A stretch of 64,000 bases of DNA from Microbulbifer taiwanensis (GCF_014904815.1 NZ_JACZFR010000011.1:20383-84382); one strand, 5' to 3'. Shown: positions 17,731 to 29,717, counted from the first letter of the stretch. Notes: generated by a model from the sequence alone, not told the origin. Translations and numbers: made by a program.

Positions 17731-17780
17731 ACAGGGCGGACATTATCGCAAAACAAAGAAAAAAATTTCAAACGCCCTGT
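17731..17780. promoter_or_regulatory. Inverted repeat between the RAYT-like gene and pppA
   Basis: ACAGGGCG (17731-17738) and CGCCCTGT (17773-17780) are perfect 8-bp inverted copies separated by 34 mostly A/T bases. They lie in the 150-base divergent promoter region, immediately upstream of the transposase-like start codon. It could be an operator for the divergent genes, or a palindrome recognised by the RAYT-like protein; both are inference. Confidence 0.4.
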
Positions 17781-17878
17781 GTCGACGCGTTAACATTACT
17801 CGCCAATTTCGACTGCAGTAGATAGCAGATAAAAATCGATTAGTGGCGATGGGATTAGAAAAAGGAGTCGCAACCGAC

Positions 17879-18742
17879 ATGGAGTCCATCAGGCTGGCAG
17901 TCAACGGAAGGACAGATATCGGTCAGGTCCGGGAAGAAAATGAAGACAGCATTCGGTGGTTTGCCGCCCCCGACCACCCTTTTGCCTATATCGTTGTCGC
18001 CGATGGCATGGGCGGATACAGCGGCGGTGCCACCGCGAGCAATATCGCCGCTGACACCCTGAAAAAATATCTGGATGGCCTGCTCGAGCACACTTTTCTT
18101 TCCTGTTCTCCGGACCAGCAGCAGCTGATGTTGCGCGCCGTGCTATTGGACGCGATCAATATTGCCAACCGCGAAATTCTTTCGGCCAAGGGTGCCCACG
18201 CCCAGCTGTCACAAATGGGTACTACGCTGGTAGTCGCAGTGATCTGGCACGATTACCTGATCGTGGCCCATCTAGGCGACTCACGTGCCTACCTGTGGAA
18301 TAACTACGGCATGCAACGCCTGACGCGGGACCATAGTGTGGTGCAGGAGATGATCGACAGCGGCCAGCTCACGTCAGAGCAGGCACAGGAGTCCAGTGTG
18401 CGCAACCACATCACCCGCGCGTTGGGTGTCTCCGAGCAGGTAGAACCGGACATCAACAGCTGGAAGCTCACCGAAAATGCACTGCTCCTGCTGTGCAGCG
18501 ACGGCCTCACCGAGTATCTCGATGACCACGCCATAGAGCGGGTACTCGCCACCCACAGGCCCGCACTCGAGTGCGTATACCGCTTTATCGACGACGCAAA
18601 CCGATTCGGCGGGCGGGACAATATCAGTGCTGGGATCTTAGAGTTCGCCAGCCAGGTCGAAACCCTGACGACGGACAGTGAAAGTAGCATCACACTGCGG
18701 CCGCAGCGGGAAGATGTGACCGTGCGCAAGGAACAGCGCTAA
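17879..18742 (+). CDS. pppA: PppA, PP2C-type Ser/Thr phosphatase of the T6SS
   Basis: The protein has 287 residues from the ATG at 17879, chosen because AAAGGAG (17861-17867) lies 11 bases upstream; in-frame GTG and ATG codons at 17843 and 17849 precede that site. PP2C motifs appear in order: GRTDIGQVREENEDSI, VVADGMGGYSGG, MGTTLVVAVIW, VAHLGDSRAYLW, LLLLCSDGLTEYL and GGRDNISAGIL, with the metal-binding Asp residues intact. PppA dephosphorylates Fha-type proteins and switches the T6SS off. The partner kinase PpkA is not in this window. It is divergent from the minus-strand T6SS genes and 23 bases upstream of the rhs gene. Confidence 0.95.
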   Translation: MESIRLAVNGRTDIGQVREENEDSIRWFAAPDHPFAYIVVADGMGGYSGGATASNIAADTLKKYLDGLLEHTFLSCSPDQQQLMLRAVLLDAINIANREILSAKGAHAQLSQMGTTLVVAVIWHDYLIVAHLGDSRAYLWNNYGMQRLTRDHSVVQEMIDSGQLTSEQAQESSVRNHITRALGVSEQVEPDINSWKLTENALLLLCSDGLTEYLDDHAIERVLATHRPALECVYRFIDDANRFGGRDNISAGILEFASQVETLTTDSESSITLRPQREDVTVRKEQR

Positions 18743-18765
18743 TACAGAATTGCGAGTACGCCTCT

Positions 18766-21700
18766 ATGACACCGGAACGTCTGGCCGACTATATCCCGCA
18801 ACTCCTCGACACACTACAGCCGCCCCGCCTCGATTTTCCATCGCGGGACCCGGCGTCTGTCTGCCACTGGCTGAACGATCAGTCCGGTATCCCGGCGGAC
18901 GCGATCTCGCCACTCGGCAGCCTGTGGCCGCGGCTGCCGCAGTTTGCCGCCAATCATTACAGCCTCGCCCGGGCACCGCGCCTCCCCCAGCTCTGTATCG
19001 ACGACGCCGGTCCCATCCATCTGGTCACCTCACCCGGAACAGATCCGCAGGGATGCCCCATACCGGCGCTGGAAAACTGTCAAAAGGTATCGGAGCATGT
19101 CATCGCCAGTAATGGTGAAGTGGCTTTTCAGCGCGATGACATCAGCATCCCCGGCCCCTTCGAATTTCGCTGGCAGCGCTACTTCCGGCACAGCAATACT
19201 CGGGATTGCGGCCTGGGAATTGGCTGGCGCCACAGCCTCAGCGAAGAACTGCAGATTGAGGATGGCAAGGCGCAGTTCCATTCGGCCGAAGGCCGTATCA
19301 TCGAGTTTTCGCTGCCGCCGATAGGCCACAGCTGCTACAACCGCTTCGAACGCCTGCTGTTGCACCGGCAGAGCCTGCACAGCTACAGGATTACGGCCTT
19401 TGACAGGCCGAATCGCATCTTCCGCTCGGACGGCGTCAACAGCGCCCTGCCATTGGTCGAGATTCGCGATCAGTTCGGCAACGCCCTCACCATCGACTAT
19501 CAGGATGGGCTGCCCAGAAAAATGGTCTGTTCCTGGGGACGCCTGTTTGAGTTCCAATGCCGCGAAGGGCATATAGAAAAGCTGGTTGACTGCCATGCGC
19601 CCGGCGAGTGCGAGTACCTGTGTGCCTATCAATACGATGCGCAGTCGCTCACAGAGGCCAGTATGGGACTGCAGCGGGAATGCTATCAATATCGGGATCA
19701 ATTGCTCGCTGCCATCGACAGCGACAGCCGCGGCGATTTCAAGTTTGTGTACGACAGCCAGCTGCGCTGTCGGGAATTGCAGATCAATGGCCTTATTCAA
19801 AAGCTGAATTGGCGCAAGTCGCAGCAGCTCTGCACACTCAGTTCCGCCGACCGGCTGCCCGTAGAGTGGAAGTTCAACGACGCTGGACAACTGCTCAGCG
19901 AGCGGCAGGAGCATATTCACCGGAAGTTCCTCTACGATCTCTACGGGAACCTGTGCCAGGTTACGTCAGCGGACGGACAGCGCAGTATCTATCGCCACGA
20001 CGAGCTCGGCCGCCTCACTCGCCAAACCTGCAACGGCACCAGCGATCGCTATGTCTACGATGATAACGGACGACTTGTGGCGGTGCAGACGCTAGGCAAC
20101 CAGATCTGGCGATACGCCTACGGCGCTTCGGGACTTGCCGTGGAGATTACCGACCCAGAGGGACACCTTTGGCAGTGCCAGTACGGTGATCGGGGCCAGC
20201 TGTTGCAGATCACCGATCCCGAGGGCGGCCGCGTGGAGCTGAACTGGGACAGTCAGGCGCAGTTGCAGTCAGTCCAGCGCGGCGACCGCCATTGGAAGTT
20301 TGAGTACAACCACTGGTGCCAGCCGGTCGCCCTGGTCGTGGATGGGGAGACGCGGCGACAGTGGCGCTACGGAGCCGCGGCGGAACTGAGGGAGGCCCAC
20401 TTCGGCGATTTTCAGTATCTACTGGAGTACGACGCCCGGGGCCGTGCAGGCGCGCTGCAATCCGGCAACGGCCACAGCCTGGCCTGGCACAGAGACAGGG
20501 CCGGCAATGTCCGCCAGATCTGTTTCGCCGACCAACGCAATTGGCACCTGCAATACAACACCCGTGGACAGCTGACAGAAGTGGAGAGCGATACCGGCAG
20601 CAGCCGCTGGCGCTACGATCCGTACGGCCGCCTTTCAAGTTGCCGTGACACACACACGGGCCTCAAAGAATGGCACTACAACCCGGTCGGCAGGGTGCGC
20701 AAGTATCGCCACAATGACAACCGTTGGTATCTCGAGTATTCAGCAGCGGGCACACTGCGACAGATTCGCAACAACAGTGGGCAACAGTGCGAATTTCACT
20801 ACGATCCGCAACAGAGATTGACGCAGGCCGATAACGGCCACGCCAGCGTGCGTTTTCACTACGATCATCGCAATTTGCTCACGGCCGAGCACCACGACAG
20901 CAGGGACGGTGGCAGCAATTCCCTGAACCATATCTACGATGCTCGCGGCTGGCTGAGAGGTACAGGTTCGGACCTGCTCGACCTGGCCTATATCCAGGCG
21001 CCCAACGGCGAGCTGTACGGGTTAGATGCCAATGGTGAGTCCGTCTTCCGCGGTGAGTCCCAGGCACAGGGTGCCAGCTGGATGCAGGGCAAGTTGCACT
21101 GTCACTACCAATATCGCAACGAGCAACTCACGGCTATCGAAACCGATCGCGAATTTGGATGGGCATTCGATTGCCGCCACCCCATTTCCCTGACGGAACC
21201 GCGCACCGCCCCAGATTTTCCCCACAAAGACATTTGCCGGGATCCACACGGCAATGTTACTCGCGAAACAAGGCGCGCGAACCGGCGTGAATACCTGTAT
21301 CAATACGACGGCTGGGGGCTACTCAGCAGCGCCGAATGTGGCGACTTCAAGACCCATTTCCGCTACGACCCCTTCGGTCGACGCCTGAGCAAACTGAGCA
21401 GCCACCGAAAGTCGAGTCGCAGGCGCCGTATCAATACCAGTTGGTACGGGTTCGGAATCTGGGGAGAAACGCAGGTTCTCAACGGAAAGTCCCAGTCCGC
21501 GGCGCACTACCTGTACCACCCCGCTTCGCGACAACTGCTGTGTCGATGGATTGATGAAACGGCAGAGCACTACCTGCTGGACCCCAGCGGGCAACCGCTC
21601 GCGCTCTTCGACCAGCAGGGTGAAGTACTGTGGCTCGCTGCGGCGCAAAATGAAAAACTGCCCCGGGTGATCGGTGGCAGCTGCGGTCCCTGGCGCGGCA

Positions 21701-21888
21701 GGGATCTGCTTGCCGACAGTGAAACGGGCCTCTATTACAGCTGGCGGGGTTACTGGCACCCACTGCTGCAATGCTGGCTGAATTGTGTGGATCCCCTCTC
21801 ACCCCACACCGGCCTGCCCCTCGCGGAACAGAGTGAAGGCGCTGTAGTGCCGCTCAAACCGCCCGAAACAGCGGAAGCTACAGAGTAG
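18766..21888 (+). CDS. Rhs-repeat protein of the T6SS locus, no visible toxin domain
   Basis: This 1040-residue protein has a short N-terminal region (about 1-115), then a DUF6531-like Rhs start (DDISIPGPFEFRWQRYFRHSN, GLGIGWRHSL), then over a dozen YD/Rhs repeats from about residue 285 to 900, for example YRHDELGRLTRQ, YVYDDNGRLVAVQ, RYDPYGRLSSC, HYNPVGRVRKY and FRYDPFGRRLSKL. The core ends with ETGLYYSWRGYWHPLLQCWLN and then DPLSPHTGLPLAEQ, where Rhs proteins normally have DPxGLxGGxN followed by a variable toxin. Only about 30 residues follow, so no C-terminal toxin is recognisable. No PAAR domain or membrane segment is seen. It starts 23 bases after pppA and is probably co-transcribed. Confidence 0.9.
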   Translation: MTPERLADYIPQLLDTLQPPRLDFPSRDPASVCHWLNDQSGIPADAISPLGSLWPRLPQFAANHYSLARAPRLPQLCIDDAGPIHLVTSPGTDPQGCPIPALENCQKVSEHVIASNGEVAFQRDDISIPGPFEFRWQRYFRHSNTRDCGLGIGWRHSLSEELQIEDGKAQFHSAEGRIIEFSLPPIGHSCYNRFERLLLHRQSLHSYRITAFDRPNRIFRSDGVNSALPLVEIRDQFGNALTIDYQDGLPRKMVCSWGRLFEFQCREGHIEKLVDCHAPGECEYLCAYQYDAQSLTEASMGLQRECYQYRDQLLAAIDSDSRGDFKFVYDSQLRCRELQINGLIQKLNWRKSQQLCTLSSADRLPVEWKFNDAGQLLSERQEHIHRKFLYDLYGNLCQVTSADGQRSIYRHDELGRLTRQTCNGTSDRYVYDDNGRLVAVQTLGNQIWRYAYGASGLAVEITDPEGHLWQCQYGDRGQLLQITDPEGGRVELNWDSQAQLQSVQRGDRHWKFEYNHWCQPVALVVDGETRRQWRYGAAAELREAHFGDFQYLLEYDARGRAGALQSGNGHSLAWHRDRAGNVRQICFADQRNWHLQYNTRGQLTEVESDTGSSRWRYDPYGRLSSCRDTHTGLKEWHYNPVGRVRKYRHNDNRWYLEYSAAGTLRQIRNNSGQQCEFHYDPQQRLTQADNGHASVRFHYDHRNLLTAEHHDSRDGGSNSLNHIYDARGWLRGTGSDLLDLAYIQAPNGELYGLDANGESVFRGESQAQGASWMQGKLHCHYQYRNEQLTAIETDREFGWAFDCRHPISLTEPRTAPDFPHKDICRDPHGNVTRETRRANRREYLYQYDGWGLLSSAECGDFKTHFRYDPFGRRLSKLSSHRKSSRRRRINTSWYGFGIWGETQVLNGKSQSAAHYLYHPASRQLLCRWIDETAEHYLLDPSGQPLALFDQQGEVLWLAAAQNEKLPRVIGGSCGPWRGRDLLADSETGLYYSWRGYWHPLLQCWLNCVDPLSPHTGLPLAEQSEGAVVPLKPPETAEATE

Positions 21889-21956
21889 AGGGCGCACGCA
21901 CCCGCCGGTATCCTGCGACTACAATTCGGGATATCCGTTTCCCCAAGTGGCCCAGC

Positions 21957-22973
21957 ATGGCAGAAGATTTTGTGATTGGCGGTGTCTCGGTGGCGCGCGG
22001 CGAGACCAGGCGCATTGAATTGCCTGTCGTGCGCCTCTACACCGATACGGAGATGGCAATCCCGGTTTACGTGCAACGCGGCAAAAAGAAAGGGCCCACC
22101 ATTTTCGTGTGCGCAGCCATTCACGGCGATGAACTGAACGGTATAGAAATCATCAGCCGCCTGATCCGCAACCGCGCGCTAAAGTCCCTGCGCGGCACCC
22201 TGATTGCAGTGCCGGTGGTCAATGTCTACGGTGTGCTGGAACAGTCCCGCTACCTGCCGGACAGGCGCGACCTGAATCGCTCGTTTCCCGGTTCCGCCAA
22301 GGGCTCTCTCGCGGCGCGTATGGCGCACGTCTTTCTCGACGAGATAGTCTCCAAGTGCGATTGCGGCATAGACCTGCACACCGGTGCCATACATCGCAGC
22401 AACCTGCCGCAGATACGCGCTAACCTGGACGACGGGGAGACGCTGGCCATGGCCAGGGCCTTTGGCGTACCGGTACTGCTGAACTCCACCCTGCGCGACG
22501 GCTCCCTGCGCCAGGCGGCGGCGGACCTGGGTGTGCGCATTCTTCTGTATGAATCCGGCGAGGCCCTGCGCTTCGACGAACTCTGTATTCGCGCCGGCTT
22601 GAAGGGCGTCCTGAATGTACTGCGCCACCTGCAGATGCTGCCCAAGGGGCGCAGACAGCACAGTATCGAGCCGTTTGTGGCGCGGCGCAGTGGCTGGCTG
22701 CGCGCCAGCGACAGCGGTATCGTCAATCACAAGAAAGACTTGGGTGATCACGTGCTCAAAGGCGAAGTGCTGGCCACCATTGCGGATCCCTACGGCAACG
22801 AGCTGGACCGGGTGCTGTGCAATGCGGACGGCATCATTATCGGCAGGCAGAATATCCCCCTGGTACAGGAAGGCGAGGCCATGTATCACATCGCCTATTT
22901 CCACGAACCACACGAAGTGGCGGAAAGCCTGGAGCTTTTACAGGACAGCCTGCTGCCGGATGAGAATTTCTGA
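21957..22973 (+). CDS. Succinylglutamate desuccinylase/aspartoacylase family metallohydrolase
   Basis: This 338-residue M14-like zinc hydrolase of the AstE/AspA family carries the H-x-x-E zinc motif in CAAIHGDELNGIE (near residue 60), an Arg pair in YLPDRRDLNRSFPG, and the third zinc ligand in GIDLHTGAIHRSN. The C-terminal third is a barrel-like domain (GIVNHKKDLGDHVLKGEVLATIADPYGNE) like that in deacylases often found next to RimK-type ligases; no rimK lies nearby here. The substrate cannot be named. It follows the rhs gene by 68 bases but looks like an ordinary chromosomal gene marking the end of the T6SS locus. Confidence 0.85.
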   Translation: MAEDFVIGGVSVARGETRRIELPVVRLYTDTEMAIPVYVQRGKKKGPTIFVCAAIHGDELNGIEIISRLIRNRALKSLRGTLIAVPVVNVYGVLEQSRYLPDRRDLNRSFPGSAKGSLAARMAHVFLDEIVSKCDCGIDLHTGAIHRSNLPQIRANLDDGETLAMARAFGVPVLLNSTLRDGSLRQAAADLGVRILLYESGEALRFDELCIRAGLKGVLNVLRHLQMLPKGRRQHSIEPFVARRSGWLRASDSGIVNHKKDLGDHVLKGEVLATIADPYGNELDRVLCNADGIIIGRQNIPLVQEGEAMYHIAYFHEPHEVAESLELLQDSLLPDENF

Positions 22974-22987
22974 AATTCCCGGCAATG

Positions 22988-24211
22988 CTATTGCGACTGC
23001 AACAACTCCAGCACTTCCAGACTCGGATAGCCCTGCACATCGACACCGGCGCTCTTCTCAAATGCCTCAATCGCCTTGCGCGTGCCTGAGCCGGCCTTGC
23101 CGTCGATTTCTCCCTTGTAGAAGCCCTTGTCTTTCAACAGTTTCTGCAGCTCCTCAACCTGAGCGCTGTCGATGCGGGTAAAGGGCCGCTTCCAGTCGTG
23201 CACCAGGCCGGGGGCGCCGCCAATCTGGTCGGCGAGCAGGCCTATCGCCGTCGCATAGCGATCCGAGTTGTTGTAACGCTTGATCACAAAGAAATTCTTC
23301 AGCATCAGGAAGGCGGGACCGCCGCGGCCGTCCGGCAGCTTGAGCTCGGCCTTGTCGCTCTTGCGCGGAAAGGGCTCGCCGTTGGCGCGCTTCACACCCA
23401 GCTTTTCCCACTCGCCAATGGTCAGCTTGCCGGCGGGCAGCTTGCGATCGGGAATGGTGACCTCGTAGCCCCAGGTCTCACCTTTGCGCCAGCCGTTGTT
23501 CGACAGCAGGCTGGCCGCAGTGCCCAGGGCATCCGGTATCGAGTTCCAGATATCGCGCTTGCCGTCGCCGTCCATGTCCACCGCGTAGGCCTGGTAGCTG
23601 GTGGGAATAAACTGGGTGTGCCCCATTGCCCCGGCCCAGGAGCCGGTCAGGTGACTCTCGTCGATATCGCCGCTCTGCAGGATTTTCAACGCGGACAGTA
23701 ACTGCTGGCGGCCAAACTTCTTGCGCTGCGGATCCGCGTAGGCCAGGGTCGCCAGGGAGCGGATCACACTGCGCATCACATTCTGGTTGTCGAGGATACC
23801 GCCGTAACTCGACTCCACGGACCAGATCGCCAGCAGTATGTTCGGGTTCACACCGAAGCGCTGTTCTATCTTGTCCAGCCACGGCTGCAGCTTTTCTTTC
23901 TCCTTTTTGCCCCGTTCTACGGCGCGCTTCTGCACCCGGTTGTCGAAGTACTGCCACACCGGCGCCTTGAATTCCGGCTGGTAGCTGGCCTTGTCCAGTA
24001 CCCACTGATCCGGCGAGGTGATGCCCTTGAAGGCGCGGTCGTAGACCTCGCCGGAGATGCCGTTCTTGAGCGCGGTCTTGCGGAAATCCTTCACCCACTT
24101 CTCAAAACCGGGATCCGCCGCCTCCTGGGCACTGAGCGGCAGTGAAAGTAGGCATATGGCAACCAGGGCAAAAATGGGGGGCAGTTTACTCAGTTGGCGG
24201 GAGCTGGACAT
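22988..24211 (-). CDS. MltB-like membrane/periplasmic lytic murein transglycosylase
   Basis: The protein has 407 residues from the ATG at 24209-24211, which has AAGGAA 6 bases upstream; an ATG 8 codons earlier is less likely. A Sec signal peptide (LPPIFALVAICLLSLPLSAQ) is followed by the SLT_2 domain: GEVYDRAFKGI, the catalytic Glu in AIWSVESSYGG, GAMGHTQFIPTSYQAYAVDMDGDGKRD and NNGWRKGETWGYEV. A C-terminal peptidoglycan-binding domain (VEELQKLLKDKGFYKGEIDG to LEVLELLQ) completes it. It cleaves glycan strands to 1,6-anhydro products. There is no lipobox, so the protein is probably periplasmic rather than lipid-anchored. Confidence 0.92.
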   Translation of the reverse strand: MSSSRQLSKLPPIFALVAICLLSLPLSAQEAADPGFEKWVKDFRKTALKNGISGEVYDRAFKGITSPDQWVLDKASYQPEFKAPVWQYFDNRVQKRAVERGKKEKEKLQPWLDKIEQRFGVNPNILLAIWSVESSYGGILDNQNVMRSVIRSLATLAYADPQRKKFGRQQLLSALKILQSGDIDESHLTGSWAGAMGHTQFIPTSYQAYAVDMDGDGKRDIWNSIPDALGTAASLLSNNGWRKGETWGYEVTIPDRKLPAGKLTIGEWEKLGVKRANGEPFPRKSDKAELKLPDGRGGPAFLMLKNFFVIKRYNNSDRYATAIGLLADQIGGAPGLVHDWKRPFTRIDSAQVEELQKLLKDKGFYKGEIDGKAGSGTRKAIEAFEKSAGVDVQGYPSLEVLELLQSQ

Positions 24212-24313
24212 AGGGATTCCTTCGGCGCACATCAATTTGCTCGCTCTAGGGTAGAACGGGAATCCGCCATCCGAAAGGCGGATTCACACGCCTGTGACAG
24301 GGATCTAGACAGC

Positions 24314-24961
24314 TCAGGGAATTACGTAGAAAAGCACGGCGAAGAAATGCAGTACACCGCCGGCGAGAACGAACAGATGCCAGATGGCGTGGTGGAAGCG
24401 CAGGCTGCGCCACAGGTAGAAGGCAATACCCCCGGTATAACAGAGGCCACCCAGCACCAGCAGCCACAGGCCACCGGGTTCCAGGCTGTCCATCAACGGT
24501 TTGATGGCCGCGATCACTACCCAGCCCATCAGTGCACTCAGGGTGATCGACAGGGCGCGAATCCTTTTCAACGGTGTGAACTGGATAACCAGTCCCGCCA
24601 GTGCCAGCCCCCAGATGATACCGAACAGCCACCAGCCCCAGGGTCCCCGCAGCGTCACCAGGGTAAAGGGTGTGTAAGTGCCCGCTATCAGCAGGAAGAT
24701 GGCCGAGTGATCCAGGGTACGCAGTATCTCCTTGGCGCGGATATGGCTGATGGCGTGATACAGGGTGGAGGCGCCAAAGCAGAGTATCAGGGTGGCCGCG
24801 TAGACACTGGAGCTGACGATATGCCAGGCATCGCCGCGCAGGGCGGCAAATCCGCACAGTACGCCCAGGCCGGCGATTGCCAGCAGCGCACCTATACCGT
24901 GGGTGATACTGTTGGCGACTTCTTCGGCGAAACTGTAGCGGCTGGCGGCGGTGGATGACAT
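24314..24961 (-). CDS. trhA: Hemolysin III / TrhA family membrane protein
   Basis: This 215-residue protein has seven predicted membrane segments. The family's conserved metal-site residues are visible: EEVANSITHGIGALLA at the N-terminus, FGASTLYHAIS, LDHSAIFLLIAGTYTPF and the C-terminal FHHAIWHLFVLAGGVLHF. Members of this PAQR-related family are linked to membrane energetics or fluidity homeostasis; the old hemolysin name does not imply a toxin role. It is transcribed divergently from the recQ-like gene with about 170 bases between their starts. Confidence 0.93.
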   Translation of the reverse strand: MSSTAASRYSFAEEVANSITHGIGALLAIAGLGVLCGFAALRGDAWHIVSSSVYAATLILCFGASTLYHAISHIRAKEILRTLDHSAIFLLIAGTYTPFTLVTLRGPWGWWLFGIIWGLALAGLVIQFTPLKRIRALSITLSALMGWVVIAAIKPLMDSLEPGGLWLLVLGGLCYTGGIAFYLWRSLRFHHAIWHLFVLAGGVLHFFAVLFYVIP

Positions 24962-25129
24962 GGATACCCCGAACTCTTTATGCTGATATCTTGGCAGCAG
25001 TTTGTGACCAATCGATTAAATATAGTCCACATCATCGCGACAGAGGCGTCCCGGCGCAAGGATAGAATGGGACTGCCCGTCCGGATATCGCCTCGCGATT
25101 TTCCGACAATGTCACCGGGAGGAGTACCG

Positions 25130-27046
25130 ATGACTACTGATCCACAGGAGATACTACAGAACCGCTTCCACCTGCACGACTTCCGCCCCGGCCAGCGAGC
25201 GGTGATCGACAGGCTGCTGGCCGGCGACTCGGCCCTGGCCATTTTCCCCACCGGCGGCGGTAAGAGCCTCTGCTACCAACTGCCGGCGCTGCTGATTGAC
25301 GGCCTGACCCTGGTGATATCGCCGCTGATCGCGCTGATGCAGGACCAGGTGGAAGGGCTCCAATCCCTCGGCATCGCCGCCGCGCGCCTCGACTCCTCTC
25401 GCAGCGGTGACGAGGTGCGGGAGATCTACCGCCAGTTGCGTGCCGGCGAACTCAAATTGCTGTATGTGGCCCCGGAGCGACTGCAGAACGAGCGCTTCCT
25501 GCAGCTGCTGCGCGGCCTGCGCATCGGTCTGATGGCAGTGGACGAGGCCCACTGCATTTCCGAGTGGGGCCACAATTTCCGCCCGGACTATCTGAAGTTG
25601 GCGCAGCTGGCCCGGGAGCTGAATGTCGAGCGGATTCTCGCCCTGACCGCCACCGCCACGCCGGCCGTGGCCGCGGATATCAGCCGCCAGTTCGGGATAG
25701 AGGAAAGTGCCCGGGTGCAGACAGGATTCTACCGCGACAACCTGCAGCTGGAGGTCACGCCCTGCCTCAAGGCACAGAAGCTGCCGCGCCTGACCGAGCG
25801 GCTGCTGGCATCTGCGGATTCGCCGGCGATTGTCTATGTGACCCTGCAGCAGACCGCAGAAACCGTCGCCGAGCTGTTGGGCGCGGCCGGCATTCGCGCC
25901 GCAGCCTATCACGCTGGCATGAAACCCGAGGAGCGCGAGCGGATCCAGAACGCCTTTATGGCAGGAGAGGTGTCCGTGGTGGTGGCTACCATCGCCTTCG
26001 GCATGGGTATCGACAAGGCCGATATCCGCGCCGTGTACCACTACAACCTGCCCAAGTCCCTGGAAAACTATATGCAGGAGATAGGCCGCGCGGGCCGCGA
26101 CGGTGAACCTGCCCGTTGCGAACTCTTCGCCTGCGCCGGCGATGTGCGCGTGCTGGAAAACTTCACTTACGGCGACACACCGATCAACGAACACCTGGAG
26201 GCGCTGCTGCGCCAGCTGCTGGAGCAGGGCGAGACGTTCGATGTCTCCATCTATGAATTGTCCAACCAGTTCGATATCCGCCAGCTGGTGGTCGGCACCG
26301 CCCTGAGCTACCTGGAACTGGAGGGCGTAATCCGCGCCACGGGTCCCTTCTACGCCAGCTACCAGATACAGTTCCTGCAACCGGCGAATGAGATACTCGC
26401 GCGCTTCGACGCGGCGCGGGCGGACTTCCTGCGACGGCTCCTCGATGCCGGCAGGATGGGCCGCAGCTGGCTCACCATCGACCTGCAGCGGGCCGTGGAA
26501 CAGATCGGCGAGCCGCGCGCGCGAATCCTGAAGGCGCTGCAATACCTCGAGGAACAGGGCTGTATCGCGACCCGCGCCAAGGGCGTGCGCCAGGGCTATT
26601 GCCGCCTGCAGACAGCGGACCTGTCCGGCCTCTGCGGGAAACTGGTGCAGCTGTTCGCCCGCCGCGAACAGCAGGATCTGGCGCGCCTGCAGCTGGTACT
26701 GGATTACGCGGCCGGCGCAGGGTGCCTGCCGGCACAGCTGTGCGGTTATTTCGGCGAGACACTACCGCAAGCCTGCGGCCGCTGCAGCAGCTGCCGCGAG
26801 TCCCGGCCCCGCAGTCTGCCGGGCGCGCCGCCGGCGGGAATTGGCAATGCCGACAGACGGGAAATCGAGCAATTGATCGGGGAGGCGCAACCGGCGCTGG
26901 CGCACCCGCGACAGCTGACGCGTTTTCTGTGCGGCCTGGCCAGCCCGGCCACAATGCGCCTGCGCAAACACCGACAGTTCGGGCGACTGGCACAGCAGCC
27001 GTTCAGCCGGGTACTGACACTGGCCGAGCAGCTGTCGGGAAGCTAG
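25130..27046 (+). CDS. RecQ-family ATP-dependent DNA helicase (short form)
   Basis: The protein has 638 residues from the ATG at 25130, selected by the strong GGGAGGAG 5 bases upstream. Helicase motifs are in order: FRPGQ, Walker A FPTGGGKS (39-46), DEAH in MAVDEAHCISEWGHNFRPDY, ALTATATP, YHAGMKPEERE, FGMGIDKADIRAVYHYNLPKSLENYMQEIGRAGRDG. A Cys cluster near residues 540-570 (CLPAQLCGYF, ACGRCSSC) is the zinc module. The region after it is short, and I see no HRDC domain. It unwinds recombination and repair intermediates. It differs enough from E. coli RecQ in the C-terminal half that I leave the symbol empty. Confidence 0.92.
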   Translation: MTTDPQEILQNRFHLHDFRPGQRAVIDRLLAGDSALAIFPTGGGKSLCYQLPALLIDGLTLVISPLIALMQDQVEGLQSLGIAAARLDSSRSGDEVREIYRQLRAGELKLLYVAPERLQNERFLQLLRGLRIGLMAVDEAHCISEWGHNFRPDYLKLAQLARELNVERILALTATATPAVAADISRQFGIEESARVQTGFYRDNLQLEVTPCLKAQKLPRLTERLLASADSPAIVYVTLQQTAETVAELLGAAGIRAAAYHAGMKPEERERIQNAFMAGEVSVVVATIAFGMGIDKADIRAVYHYNLPKSLENYMQEIGRAGRDGEPARCELFACAGDVRVLENFTYGDTPINEHLEALLRQLLEQGETFDVSIYELSNQFDIRQLVVGTALSYLELEGVIRATGPFYASYQIQFLQPANEILARFDAARADFLRRLLDAGRMGRSWLTIDLQRAVEQIGEPRARILKALQYLEEQGCIATRAKGVRQGYCRLQTADLSGLCGKLVQLFARREQQDLARLQLVLDYAAGAGCLPAQLCGYFGETLPQACGRCSSCRESRPRSLPGAPPAGIGNADRREIEQLIGEAQPALAHPRQLTRFLCGLASPATMRLRKHRQFGRLAQQPFSRVLTLAEQLSGS

Positions 27047-27065
27047 AAAGGAAATACCAAAATCG

Positions 27066-27088
27066 AAAAAGGCGTCCCCCGGGGCGCC
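27066..27088 (-). terminator. Terminator after purA
   Basis: GGCGTCCC and GGGGCGCC (27071-27088) pair into a GC-rich hairpin with one internal mismatch. On the minus strand it is followed by TTTTT (27066-27070). It lies 24 bases beyond the purA stop and 20 bases beyond the convergent recQ-like stop, so it probably ends the purA transcript. Confidence 0.7.
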
Positions 27089-27111
27089 GGTTTCCCTTGA
27101 AGCCGCAGCGA

Positions 27112-29717
<2,606 letters not shown>

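Noticed and set aside
24314..24961. Hemolysin III as a secreted toxin linked to the T6SS
   Set aside because: The family consists of housekeeping seven-helix membrane proteins, and the gene lies outside the T6SS locus.
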